DNA of 64,000 nucleotides from NCBI RefSeq assembly GCF_001746835.1, contig NZ_CP016094.1, forward strand, positions 3,983,501 to 4,047,500, in the 5' to 3' direction. Source of the DNA: Lacunisphaera limnophila. GTDB taxonomy: Bacteria > Verrucomicrobiota > Verrucomicrobiia > Opitutales > Opitutaceae. A program made the position numbers and the translations under genes. Below the pieces are notes generated by a model. That model was not told the DNA's origin, ran no database searches, and worked only from the letters and a program-made list of their open reading frames with translations. Positions 7,584 through 16,392 of the stretch are shown piece after piece (position 1 is the first letter of the stretch; the number at the start of each line of letters is the position of its first letter).

Positions 7584-9270
7584 GTTCCTGCAGCTGGTCC
7601 GGGACCACCCGGGCTTCACCGCGCTGACCGAGCTCGAATCCACCGGTTCCAATCACGGCGCCGGCACCCTCGCCCACCTGCAGGCCATTATCGACCACAA
7701 GCTCCTGTCCAAGGACGAGGCCTGCCGACTCTGGGCCAACTCCATCGGCATCGCCTACGTCGATGTCCTCGCCTCGGCCATCACCGACGAGGCCGTCGCC
7801 AAGATCCCGTGCGCGGTCGCCCAGAAGGTCACGGCCCTCGGCCTCTACCTCATCGACGGCGTCCTCACCGTGGCGCTCGCCACCCCCGCGGACAAGGAAC
7901 TCGTCCGCCGCCTCGAGCAGATCACCCAGGTCACCATCAGCCCGGTCTTCTGCCTGCCCTGCGAGATCGAGGATGCCGTCGCCATCCACTATTCCACCGA
8001 GAAATCCCTCACCGACAGCCTCGCCGGCCTCGAGCAGGACAGCTTTTTCAGCCGCCCGGACGGCACCGGCGACCGCTTCGAAGCCGTGGCGGAATCCGAG
8101 TCGCTCATCCGCGTCCTCGACGAACTGGTCTACTTCGCCCTGCGCGAGCGCGCCACCGACATCCACATTGAGCCGCAGGAATTCCAGTCGCGCATCCGCT
8201 TCCGCGTGGACGGCATGATGCGCGAGGTCCTGACCTTCTCCCGCAAGCTCCACCGCGCCATCGTCGCCCGGCTCAAGATCCTCTGCAGCCTCAACATCTC
8301 CGAGACCCGTTTCCCGCAGGACGGCCGTTTTTCCCTCACCATCGGCACCAACCAGGCCAACTTCCGTTTCTCCGCCCTGCCCACCGTCCACGGCGAGAAG
8401 GTTGTGGTCCGCATCCTCGCCGGCACCGGCAAGAAGTCGATGATGACACTCGACAAGATGCTGATCTCGCAGCCGGTCCTGGCCCCGCTGCGCCGCCTGG
8501 TGCAGAACCCCAGCGGCATCATCTTCGTCACCGGACCGACCGGCAGCGGCAAGACCACTACCCTCTACTCCGCGCTCCACGAGATCAACCAGCCCGGCAT
8601 CAACATCTCCACCATCGAGGACCCGGTGGAGATCCAGCTCGCCGGGGTCACGCAAAGCCAGGTCAACTCGCACATCGACCTCAAGTTCTCCACCGTCCTG
8701 CGCTCGCTGCTCCGCCAGGATCCCGACGTTATTCTCATCGGCGAGATCCGCGACCTGGAGACCGCCAAGATCGCGACCGAGGCCGCCCTCACCGGCCACC
8801 TCGTCTTCGCCACCCTCCACACCAACACCGCCGCCCAGGCCATCGTCCGCCTCATGGAGATCGGCGTGGAACCCAGCATGGTCGCCCCCTCCGTCATCGG
8901 CGTCCTCGCCCAGCGCCTCGCCGCCCGCATCTGCGAGCGCTGCAAGGAGGCCTACTACCCGCCCCGGGAGGTGCTCACCAAATACTTCCTCGATGAGGGC
9001 CTCGCCGAGGTGCCGTTTTACCGCGGACGCGGCTGTCCCCACTGCCGGGGCACCGGCTACAAGGGCCGCATTGCCTTCCACGAGCTCATCCTCATCACCG
9101 AGGAGATCCGCCAGCTCATCACCGAGGGCAAGAGCGCCCAGGAGATCACCCGCGCCGCCTCCCGCGTCGGCTACAAGCCCCTCCGCTACGACGGCCTCCG
9201 CAAGGTCCTCCTCGGCCTCACCACCATCGATGAAATTGAGCAGAATTCCTCGTTTGAATGGGCGTCCTGA
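7558..9270 (+). CDS. GspE/PilB-family type II secretion or type IV pilus ATPase
   Basis: Cytoplasmic hexameric ATPase that drives pilus or pseudopilus assembly. The N-terminal third is a GSPII_E_N-like domain. The C-terminal part shows Walker A GPTGSGKTTTLYSA, the Asp box LIGEIRDLETAKIA, the His box TLHTNTAAQAI and the zinc tetracysteine (CERCKEAYYP ... GCPHCRGTGYKGR). The start is uncertain. No ATG or TTG occurs in frame between 7486 and the catalytic half. I chose the GTG at 7558 (570 residues, 26-bp overlap with the small gene); the ATG at 7483 would give an arginine/serine-rich leader with atypical codons. No other secretion gene adjoins it; its partners are phospho-signalling genes. Confidence 0.85.
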   Translation: MPPNPSNREFLQLVRDHPGFTALTELESTGSNHGAGTLAHLQAIIDHKLLSKDEACRLWANSIGIAYVDVLASAITDEAVAKIPCAVAQKVTALGLYLIDGVLTVALATPADKELVRRLEQITQVTISPVFCLPCEIEDAVAIHYSTEKSLTDSLAGLEQDSFFSRPDGTGDRFEAVAESESLIRVLDELVYFALRERATDIHIEPQEFQSRIRFRVDGMMREVLTFSRKLHRAIVARLKILCSLNISETRFPQDGRFSLTIGTNQANFRFSALPTVHGEKVVVRILAGTGKKSMMTLDKMLISQPVLAPLRRLVQNPSGIIFVTGPTGSGKTTTLYSALHEINQPGINISTIEDPVEIQLAGVTQSQVNSHIDLKFSTVLRSLLRQDPDVILIGEIRDLETAKIATEAALTGHLVFATLHTNTAAQAIVRLMEIGVEPSMVAPSVIGVLAQRLAARICERCKEAYYPPREVLTKYFLDEGLAEVPFYRGRGCPHCRGTGYKGRIAFHELILITEEIRQLITEGKSAQEITRAASRVGYKPLRYDGLRKVLLGLTTIDEIEQNSSFEWAS

Positions 9271-9290
9271 TTCCTCCACGCTGCCGCCGC

Positions 9291-9635
9291 ATGAATCCCG
9301 CCGTCGACCCCCAGGCCATCGCCGCCCTCCGCGAGCTCAACCCTGAGGACCCCGCCTTCCTCCGCGAGCTGATCGATGTCTTCCTCGAGGATGTGCCGCA
9401 GCGCATCGCCGAGATCGAGCGCGCCCTCGCCACCTCCGACGCCCCCCTGCTCACCCGCGCCGCCCACACCATCAAGGGCAGCGGCAGCAATTTTGGCACC
9501 GCCGGTCTCGGCCATGTCTCGTTTGAAATGGAGAAGCAGGGCAAGGCCGGCGCCTTCGCCGACGCCGCCGCCACCCTGCCCGCCCTCAAGACCGAGTTCG
9601 CCCTCGTCGCCGAGGCCCTGAAACAATACCGCTGA
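9291..9635 (+). CDS. Histidine phosphotransfer (Hpt) protein
   Basis: A 114-residue, all-helical phosphotransfer protein with the acceptor His59 in AAHTIKGSGSNFG, the defining Hpt motif. It shuttles phosphate between a kinase or receiver and another receiver. It closes the operon that begins with the receiver-kinase at 5864, so a full His-Asp-His-Asp relay is present around the ATPase. The ATG at 9291 is preferred over one at 9258, which would add a basic, non-conserved leader overlapping the ATPase stop. Confidence 0.9.
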   Translation: MNPAVDPQAIAALRELNPEDPAFLRELIDVFLEDVPQRIAEIERALATSDAPLLTRAAHTIKGSGSNFGTAGLGHVSFEMEKQGKAGAFADAAATLPALKTEFALVAEALKQYR

Positions 9636-9649
9636 GACCCTCAGGTTTT

Positions 9650-9741
9650 CCGCGGATATCGCGGATGACCGCGGATGAAAACCGGCGGTTCCTCAATCCG
9701 GTCTTTATTGATCCGCGTGAATCCGCGCTCTCCGCGGAAAA
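9650..9741. repeat. Dispersed 'ccgcggat' / 'atccgcg' intergenic repeat
   Basis: Repeated short units (tccgcggatatcgcggatgaccgcggatgaaaa and ttgatccgcgtgaatccgcgctctccgcgg) partly complement each other, so the RNA could fold on itself. It belongs with the stretch at 2093-2144. No coding potential is seen. Confidence 0.5.
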
Positions 9742-9850
9742 TGTCTTGGTCCCTCCCGTGAATACCTGCCAACCGCGGGCGGCGTCAGACCCCACTTCTG
9801 CTAGGTTGAGTTTCCGCCCCCGCCCACTTTGCTGGTGTTGCCTCCCCCTC

Positions 9851-10498
9851 ATGAACCGCCGCCTTCTTGCCCCCCTGTTCCTCCTGCTCGCCGCCGTCAC
9901 CGCGCCTGCCCTGGAGTGGCCAGCCACGCACCTGACGCTGAGGTCCGTTCCGCTCCAGAAAACCGCGGACACCGGCTTTGATTTCAAGAATACCAGCGAC
10001 CGCCCCGTCACCATCACCAGCGTGGACGTGAGTTGCGACTGCACGGAAGTCACGCCCAGCGCGAAGGTCATCGCCCCCGGTGCCACCGGCCGTCTCCACG
10101 TCCGGTTCACGCTCGGCGACCGTCTCGGCGTGTATCGCCGCAGCATCATCGTCAGCACCGACGAGGGCACGCCCCCGGTCGCCCTCACCGTGGAACTCGA
10201 CGTGCCCGAGGTCGCCACCCTCACCCCCCGCAGCCTCGAGTGGCCGCTCCACTCCGCCGCCACGGAACAGACCGTCGACATCACCGTCATCCCCGGGATC
10301 GAGCTGACGATCTCCCATGTCCAGGCCACCAGCGACGCTTACACCCACCGCCTGGAGACGGTCACGGCCGGGCGCGCCTACCGCCTGCACCTCACCCCTC
10401 GGTCCACCGCGGAAGTCGCCAACGCCGCCTTCCGCCTGCACGCCACGGCCGGCACCGGCGAGGAACTGATCTTCAGCGCCTACGCCAACGTGCGCTGA
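9851..10498 (+). CDS. Secreted DUF1573 protein
   Basis: A 215-residue product with a clear Sec signal peptide (MNRRLLAPLFLLLAAVTAPA, cut near residue 20). An immunoglobulin-like beta domain of the DUF1573 type follows, with the typical FKNTSDRPVTITSVDVSCDC stretch. Function of the family is unknown; members are exported and common in Bacteroidota and Verrucomicrobiota. The ATG at 9851 is chosen because the signal peptide begins there; upstream in-frame codons lie in repeat DNA. It converges with the DUF456 gene on the other strand. Confidence 0.82.
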   Translation: MNRRLLAPLFLLLAAVTAPALEWPATHLTLRSVPLQKTADTGFDFKNTSDRPVTITSVDVSCDCTEVTPSAKVIAPGATGRLHVRFTLGDRLGVYRRSIIVSTDEGTPPVALTVELDVPEVATLTPRSLEWPLHSAATEQTVDITVIPGIELTISHVQATSDAYTHRLETVTAGRAYRLHLTPRSTAEVANAAFRLHATAGTGEELIFSAYANVR

Positions 10499-10513
10499 GC
10501 CGGCCGCACCGGC

Positions 10514-11023
10514 TCAACCCCCGCCCGCCGCCACGCGGTCCGCTGCTCCCAGCGCCGACAGCGCATAGATCGCGATCATCGCCCCGGCACAGGCCAGCTT
10601 GGCCACCCCCGAGACGAGGAAGCCCAGCGCGGCGCCCGCCCCGGCGCGCAACGCCGCCTCGTCGGTCTTGCGCGCACCCCATTTCTCGCCGACGAACGCA
10701 CCCAGCAGGGTGCCCAGCAACAGCCCCGGCAGCGAAAAAAACATCCCGGCCAGCGCCCCGCCCGTGGCCCCGGCCATGCCCCACTTCCCGCCCCCCAGCA
10801 TTTTCGTGCCCACGAGCGTGCACCCCAGGTCGGCCAGCACCGAGGCCAGCCAAAACGCCGCGATCCCGCCCACGGCCAGCCCCGTCAGCGTGTCCGGCAA
10901 CAAGCCCTTCTGCAGCAACACGGCGGCGAGGATCAGCGTCGTCCCGGGCAGCAGGGGCAGCACGCAGCCCACCAGGCCCACCAACATCAGCAGGAAGACA
11001 AAGGTCCAGATGGCGATTTCCAT
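10514..11023 (-). CDS. DUF456 integral membrane protein
   Basis: A 169-residue protein that is nearly all hydrophobic, beginning MEIAIWTFVFLLMLVGLVG. It carries the family's glycine-rich segments (PLLPGTTLILAA, GTLLGAFVGEKWGARK) and about five membrane helices. The family has no proven function. The ATG at 11023 is used; longer in-frame starts read through the end of mdoH into non-hydrophobic sequence. It lies 80 bp downstream of mdoH on the same strand and may be read with the glucan genes. Confidence 0.8.
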   Translation of the reverse strand: MEIAIWTFVFLLMLVGLVGCVLPLLPGTTLILAAVLLQKGLLPDTLTGLAVGGIAAFWLASVLADLGCTLVGTKMLGGGKWGMAGATGGALAGMFFSLPGLLLGTLLGAFVGEKWGARKTDEAALRAGAGAALGFLVSGVAKLACAGAMIAIYALSALGAADRVAAGGG

Positions 11024-11103
11024 GCCGTCAGGACACGGTTCCGGCCCCGGCGGTTGCAAAAACCACCCCTCGCGTGGGTCCGCGACCCGGGGCGACCCGC
11101 CCT

Positions 11104-13254
11104 CTATCGGTACAGCGCGGTCACCGGCGTCGCCGTGAGCACGTTGTACTGGCGCATCGCCAGGCGCCACCACGGCGAGAGCTTGTCGGGCGGCTGTTTC
11201 CACAGCTGCTCGTGCAGCCAGTTCATCGACTCCGGATCGAGCAGCAGCGCCAGCTTCTCGCGCGTCGTCAGCTTGTCCGGGCCGTCCGCCAGCAGGCGCC
11301 GGCGCAGCTCCACGAAATAACGCCGCACCGAGTAGCTGCCGGGCCGGCGCTGGCGCAGGAGCGACACGTGCACGGCGTTCACGTACGGATCGAGGATGGC
11401 CTGCATCAGCCCGAAATCACGCCGCAGCTCGCGGATCGGCAGCATGTGCTGGTAACACTCCCCGAGGTTGCGCTCGAGCTCGGTCAGCTCCGGCGCGGGC
11501 TCGGTCTCGTCCGGCGTCAGGAAGAGCCCCAGTTCGCGCGCCCGGCGCCCGAGCTGGGCGCGGCTGAGCAGGATCGAGAGCGGCGCCGACAGCACCAATC
11601 CCAGCAGGATCGGCGACAGCCACCAGAAAAAGGTTGGCGCGAGCACGTAGGCCGAGGCGCCCCACACCAGGCCGAAGAGCGTCTGCCCCCAGTGCGTGAT
11701 GATCGCCTCCCGCCAGTCGGGATCGTCGCTCGCCGTGCGCTGCTGCGTGACCCACGAGACGCCCTGCCCCAGCAGGATGTAGATCACGAACTTGGCGTGG
11801 AACATCATGTTGATCGGCGCCAGCAGCGCCGACGCGAGGGTCTCCAGCACCGCGCTGATGACCAGCCGCACCGGGCCGCCGTAGGCCGCGCTGCGCCCGT
11901 GCTTCAGCACCAGGCCCACGCTCAGCACCTTCGGCAGGAAGATGAGCGTCATCGTGAGCCCGAACAGCGCCAGCGCCTGGGGCACGGGCACCACGTGGTC
12001 GAAGATCATCATGAAGCGTGCGGGATCCGCCGTCCCCTCGTCCATGCGGCCAAACAGGCGGAGCGTGCTGACCAGCATGAAGAGCAGCCAGATGGGCGAG
12101 CTCACGTAGCCCATGATGCCCTGGAAGAGATGAAACCGGTTGATCGGGTGGAGATTCGGGGCCGACAGCAGCCAGCTGTGCTGCAGGTTGCCCTGGCACC
12201 AGCGCCGGTCGCGCTTGGCGGCGTCGATCAGCGTGGGTGGTCCCTCCTCGAAGCTCCCTTCCAGGTCGTAGGCGAGCCACACCTTCCAGCCCGCCCGGCG
12301 CATCAGCGCGGCCTCCACGAAATCGTGGCTCAGGATGCGTCCGCCGAACGGCTCGCGCCCCGGCAGGTCCGGCAGCGCCGCATGCTGGATGAAGGGCGCC
12401 ACCCGGATCACCGCGTTGTGCCCCCAGAAATTGCTCTCCCCCTGGTGCCAGTAGTTCAGCCCCGCGAGAAACAACGGGCCGTAAAGCCGGCTGGCGAACT
12501 GCTGCAGGCGGGCGTACGGCGTGACGCCGTTCACGATGCGCGGGGCGGTCTGCAGGATGCCCACCGTGGGGTTGCGCTCCATCATCGCCACCAGCTTCAC
12601 GATCGACCCGCCTGTCATGATGCTGTCCGCGTCCAGCACCACCATGTAGCGGTAGTTGCCGCCCCAGCGGCGGAGGAAGTCGGAGACGTTGCCGCTCTTC
12701 TTGTTCAGCGCCATGCGCCGCTTGCGGTAGAAGATGCGGCCGAAGCCGTTCAGCTGCTTGCAGAGCTCGGCCCAGGCCACCTCCTCCTGGATCCAGCGGT
12801 TCGGGTCGTTGGAATCACTGAGGATGAAGAAATCGAACTCGTTGAGCCGGCCCGTCTGCTCCAGCGACCGGTAGATCACGCGCAGGCCCTCGAAGATGCG
12901 GCTGGGGTCCTCGTTGAAGACCGGCATCACGATCGCCGTGCTCCCCAGCGGCAGCTGCGCCAGCGGCTCGTCCCGCAGCGTGCGGCTGATCCGCGCCGTG
13001 TCGCCGCGGTTGATGACGTAGAGCCCGAGCAGCGCCGTGCAGAAGCCCGACGCGATATGCGCGAACAGGATCGTGAACAGCACGAGCAGCGGCAGGTCGG
13101 CGAGGTTCTCGATCTTGAACGGCCCCTGCCAGAGCAGGTCCGCCATGAACCACGCCGCCAAGGTGGTGAGAAGGAAGATGAGCGAGAAGAACGTCGCGCG
13201 CCGGCGGCTCACGCGCGCCTTGTCCACCTGTTCGACTGTGAAGGCGGTGGGCAT
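11104..13254 (-). CDS. mdoH: Glucans biosynthesis glucosyltransferase H
   Basis: Inner-membrane family-2 glycosyltransferase that polymerises UDP-glucose into the backbone of osmoregulated periplasmic glucans. The 716-residue product shows the catalytic signatures VVLDADSIMTGG, SHDFVEAALMRRAGW and DRRWCQGNLQH, framed by several membrane helices, and LPGREPFGGRILSHD as in E. coli OpgH. It lacks the long cytoplasmic N-terminal arm of the E. coli protein (about 847 residues); the unknown gene just upstream may supply that part. It follows the 195-residue gene by 2 bp, in an operon with mdoG. Confidence 0.93.
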   Translation of the reverse strand: MPTAFTVEQVDKARVSRRRATFFSLIFLLTTLAAWFMADLLWQGPFKIENLADLPLLVLFTILFAHIASGFCTALLGLYVINRGDTARISRTLRDEPLAQLPLGSTAIVMPVFNEDPSRIFEGLRVIYRSLEQTGRLNEFDFFILSDSNDPNRWIQEEVAWAELCKQLNGFGRIFYRKRRMALNKKSGNVSDFLRRWGGNYRYMVVLDADSIMTGGSIVKLVAMMERNPTVGILQTAPRIVNGVTPYARLQQFASRLYGPLFLAGLNYWHQGESNFWGHNAVIRVAPFIQHAALPDLPGREPFGGRILSHDFVEAALMRRAGWKVWLAYDLEGSFEEGPPTLIDAAKRDRRWCQGNLQHSWLLSAPNLHPINRFHLFQGIMGYVSSPIWLLFMLVSTLRLFGRMDEGTADPARFMMIFDHVVPVPQALALFGLTMTLIFLPKVLSVGLVLKHGRSAAYGGPVRLVISAVLETLASALLAPINMMFHAKFVIYILLGQGVSWVTQQRTASDDPDWREAIITHWGQTLFGLVWGASAYVLAPTFFWWLSPILLGLVLSAPLSILLSRAQLGRRARELGLFLTPDETEPAPELTELERNLGECYQHMLPIRELRRDFGLMQAILDPYVNAVHVSLLRQRRPGSYSVRRYFVELRRRLLADGPDKLTTREKLALLLDPESMNWLHEQLWKQPPDKLSPWWRLAMRQYNVLTATPVTALYR

Positions 13255-13256
13255 GG

Positions 13257-13844
13257 TCAGCGGGTGGCGTAGAAAACCAGGGCCAGCGCGGAGAGGAAGA
13301 CCGCCCACAGGAGGCTCACCCGCAGGATGGGCCATTTCTCGATCTGCTCGAAGGTCTGGCCCGCCACCTCGGTCAGCGTGCCGAGTTCGATCTCACGCGG
13401 CACCATGCTCGTCACGGTCATGTCGGGCCCGGCCTGGATCGAGCGCCGCTGCATCTCCGACGCGAACTCGGGCGGCACGTGCTGCTCGTCCAGAAAGGCA
13501 TACGGCCAGCGCTCCACGCCGTCCGACAGCAGGAGCGCCACCCGGCCCTCCACGGCTATGCGCTCGTGCGGCAGGTTCTTGTCGCCGAGCAGTTCGCCAA
13601 ACCACTCGTCCATCATCCGGTCAATCTCCTCGGCTGCCAGCGTGGTCGGGTCGAGCGACGGGTTCTGCTCGTGGCGGGCCGCGGCCCGGGCGATCACCTT
13701 CTGCAGGACGGTGATCTGCTGCAGCCGGTTGTGCACGCGGTGGGCGCGCAGGTAGTCCTCGACGCGGATGAAAGCCGCGTTCCACTGGTCTGCTGTGCCG
13801 GTGCGCGGCCGGAAGGCGTTCAGGGGGTCCAGAGGTTGCTCCAT
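13257..13844 (-). CDS. Unknown protein between mdoG and mdoH, one C-terminal membrane helix
   Basis: A 195-residue product whose first 165 residues are soluble and mostly helical. It has one membrane helix at the C-terminus (ILRVSLLWAVFLSALALVFYA). No family is recognised. It overlaps the end of mdoG by 25 bp and stops 2 bp before mdoH, so it is almost surely made with them. Because the MdoH here lacks the E. coli N-terminal arm, this protein may be a split, diverged replacement; that is inference from position and size only. Confidence 0.75.
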   Translation of the reverse strand: MEQPLDPLNAFRPRTGTADQWNAAFIRVEDYLRAHRVHNRLQQITVLQKVIARAAARHEQNPSLDPTTLAAEEIDRMMDEWFGELLGDKNLPHERIAVEGRVALLLSDGVERWPYAFLDEQHVPPEFASEMQRRSIQAGPDMTVTSMVPREIELGTLTEVAGQTFEQIEKWPILRVSLLWAVFLSALALVFYATR

Positions 13845-15406
13845 GTTTCGGTGAGGGTTTGGTCGCCGCGCCGCAGATAGCAGCGCAACTCGATCGGTCG
13901 GCGCGAGCCGTCGGCCGCGATCTCAAAAACAGCCCGCCACAAACCTGTGGGCGCAATCCGTTGCACATCGCCCACGCCGATGAGGCGCGCGCCCTCGCCC
14001 ACGGAGACCACGGCCTTGAGCGGCTCGCCGTCGGCTGCCGTCTCCAGCCCCGGCCCGGCGAAATCCACCACCATCCGCCGGCGGGCCGGCTGGTGCAGCA
14101 CGGCGCCTTCCCGGGTCGCCGCGACGTAACCGCCGGGCGGGCGCCCGCCCTCCGTGCCGTACCAATGCAGGCGGTACTCATAGCTCAGCGGCTCGCCGGG
14201 CACGGGCCGGCGCGCGGGTACCCAGCACGCGACGATGTTGTCGTTGGTTTCGTCGGGCGTCGGCAGCTCCACCAACCGCACCGCGCCCTCCCCCCAATCG
14301 CCCACCGGCTCGACCCACGCACTGGGCCGCAGGTGGGAATTGGCTTCGAGATCGTCGTAGTGCGCAAAGGTCCGGTCCCGCTGCAGCAGGCCGAACCCCT
14401 TGGGCGACCGGTCCGCAAAGGCACTGGCGCGCGCGTTGCTCGGATTGGACAGCGGGCGCCAGATCCACTCCCCCGCCCCGGTGTGCATCAGGAGGCCGTC
14501 GGAATCATGCACTTCGGGCCGGTAATCATCGCGCGACCAGCCGGTGTTCTCGCCATGCAGGAACATGCTGGTCAGCGGCGCGAGGCCGATGACCGCCTCC
14601 ACCTTCCGGAAATAGAGGGCGACTTTCACCTGCATCACCGTCGCATCGCCCGGCGTGATCACGAAACGGTAAGCCCCGGCCACGCTCGGGCTGTCCAGCA
14701 GCGCATGCACGGTGACCGCGGCCGCGCCGGCGACCGGGCGCTCGATCCAGAATTCCGTGAAGCGCGGAAACTCCTCCGGCACCGGCTCGCCGCTGTTCAA
14801 CGCCAGGCCGCGCGCGGACAGGCCGTAGTGCAGCCCCCGCGCCACGCTGCGGAAGTAGCTCGCCCCGAGAAACACCGCGAGCTCGCTCATCTCGTCCGGC
14901 CGGTTCAACGCGTGGTGCACCCGCAGTCCGGCAAACCCCATGTCCGCGGGCACCGCCTCGGGCAGCCGGTTGGGACCGTAGTTGAACAGCGCGGGATCGA
15001 AGCGGATGAGCTGCTCCTCGCCCGCCGCCACCTCGTGGATCTGCACCGGCTCGTTGAACAGCCAGCCGGGGTGGAAAAACTGCAGCTGGAACGGCAGGCC
15101 CTCCGCCTGCCACCACGCATGGTCGTGGTCAAAATGGATCGCGCGGTGCTGCTCGTACGTCAAGGCCGCCACCCAGGCCGGCACGCGCCGGACGGTGGGA
15201 GCGTAGGGCTGCGCGGCGACGTCTTTCGCGCGTTGCTGCAGCAGTTCAAAGCTGAACTCGGCGGCGGTGGTGCGTGGACCGTCAATCAACGCCACGGTCA
15301 ACGCCAGGAGCTGGAGGACCAGCGTCCCGGCGGACCGGCGCGATCGCCCTCGGCGCGCCGAGACGCGCGCCCTCCAACCATACACCGCCGGCATGATCAT
15401 TTTCAT
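13820..15406 (-). CDS. mdoG: Glucans biosynthesis protein G (periplasmic)
   Basis: Periplasmic protein that completes or branches osmoregulated periplasmic glucans made by MdoH. The 528-residue product has a basic N-terminus and hydrophobic signal (TLVLQLLALTVALI). Family landmarks follow: FDHDHAWW, LPFQLQFFHPGW, the MSELAVFLGASYFR stretch and LTSMFLHGENT. The start chosen is the ATG at 15406, which overlaps the udg stop (TGATG) and so is coupled; ATGs at 15400 and 15394 are also possible. Order is udg-mdoG-unknown-mdoH. Confidence 0.92.
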   Translation of the reverse strand: MKMIMPAVYGWRARVSARRGRSRRSAGTLVLQLLALTVALIDGPRTTAAEFSFELLQQRAKDVAAQPYAPTVRRVPAWVAALTYEQHRAIHFDHDHAWWQAEGLPFQLQFFHPGWLFNEPVQIHEVAAGEEQLIRFDPALFNYGPNRLPEAVPADMGFAGLRVHHALNRPDEMSELAVFLGASYFRSVARGLHYGLSARGLALNSGEPVPEEFPRFTEFWIERPVAGAAAVTVHALLDSPSVAGAYRFVITPGDATVMQVKVALYFRKVEAVIGLAPLTSMFLHGENTGWSRDDYRPEVHDSDGLLMHTGAGEWIWRPLSNPSNARASAFADRSPKGFGLLQRDRTFAHYDDLEANSHLRPSAWVEPVGDWGEGAVRLVELPTPDETNDNIVACWVPARRPVPGEPLSYEYRLHWYGTEGGRPPGGYVAATREGAVLHQPARRRMVVDFAGPGLETAADGEPLKAVVSVGEGARLIGVGDVQRIAPTGLWRAVFEIAADGSRRPIELRCYLRRGDQTLTETWSNLWTP

Positions 15407-16392
15407 CACAGGAAATAATTCCGCTGCTTCTCGGAGATCGGCAGCCCGGCCCGCTCCATCACGGCCAGCAGGTCCTCCCAGGCGTCGCGCTTGATCTTCT
15501 TCGCGGCGGCCGAGACCAGGCCCTCCTGCCGCAACAAATAGGACGGGTGATAGGTCGCGCGCAACGGCGTGTCCGCGTAGGCGTGCCACGTGCCGCGGGC
15601 CGCCCCCATCGACTTGAAGCGGTCGGCGCCGAGCAGGCCGTCCACCGCGGTCTTGCCGAGGGCTACGATCACCTTCGGCTGGATGATGGCGATCTGCGCA
15701 CGGATGAAGGGCAGGCAGTAATTCATCTCCTCCGCCGTGGGCGGACGGTTGCCGGTCTGGGCCCCGTCGGCGTCCCGCGGGCCCATCTCGGGGCGCCAGT
15801 TCAGGATGTTCCCGATGTAGACCTGGCTGCGTTCCACGCCCATCGCCTTGATCATGCGGTTGAGCAGCTGGCCGGCCCGGCCGACGAACGGCTCGCCCTG
15901 GTCCTCCTCGTCGGCCCCCGGGGCCTCGCCGACGAACATGATCGCCGCCTCGAGCGCACCCACGCCAAACACGATCCGCTTGCCGGGATGCACCCGTGCC
16001 AGGCAGACGGGGTCGTTGAGCACGATCTCGCGCAAGGCCTGCCACTTCGCCGCCTTGTCCCCGTCCGGCAGCACCACGTCGGCGCGGGGCGGCAACGCGG
16101 GCTTGGCCACGGTCGCCGGCCGGGCGGGGGCCGGGCGGGCCTCGGCGAGTGGCGCCGATCTCGCTGCGGCCGGTTCGGCATCCAGCACCACGGCTCCGGC
16201 CGCGATCGCCTCGCGGAACGCCCCGGCACCGCCTCCGGAAAATTCCGCCCGCCCCACCTCCACCGGCTCATCCGCAAGCACAGCCCGCAGGTCGTCGAGG
16301 CTCTCCTGCGAAATCGACACCGTGCGCCGTCCCTCCGCCTTCAGGCGGCGAAGCTCGTCATTCAGCGCCAGCAGTTGTTCGCGGGTGTTCAA
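15406..16392 (-). CDS. Uracil-DNA glycosylase family 4-like, missing two Fe-S cysteines
   Basis: Base-excision repair enzyme family that removes uracil from DNA. The C-terminal 200 residues carry family motifs [17 protein letters not shown], the AGQLLNRMI stretch, [18 protein letters not shown] and [10 protein letters not shown] low-complexity Ala/Pro arm of about 120 residues precedes it. Only two cysteines occur in the whole protein (DPVCL and NYCLPF). The usual partners are Asp in the CxxC position and Trp in NILNWRPE, so a four-cysteine 4Fe-4S cluster cannot form. It overlaps ribE by 4 bp (ATGA) and mdoG by 1 bp. Activity is probable, not certain. Confidence 0.85.
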   Translation of the reverse strand: MNTREQLLALNDELRRLKAEGRRTVSISQESLDDLRAVLADEPVEVGRAEFSGGGAGAFREAIAAGAVVLDAEPAAARSAPLAEARPAPARPATVAKPALPPRADVVLPDGDKAAKWQALREIVLNDPVCLARVHPGKRIVFGVGALEAAIMFVGEAPGADEEDQGEPFVGRAGQLLNRMIKAMGVERSQVYIGNILNWRPEMGPRDADGAQTGNRPPTAEEMNYCLPFIRAQIAIIQPKVIVALGKTAVDGLLGADRFKSMGAARGTWHAYADTPLRATYHPSYLLRQEGLVSAAAKKIKRDAWEDLLAVMERAGLPISEKQRNYFL

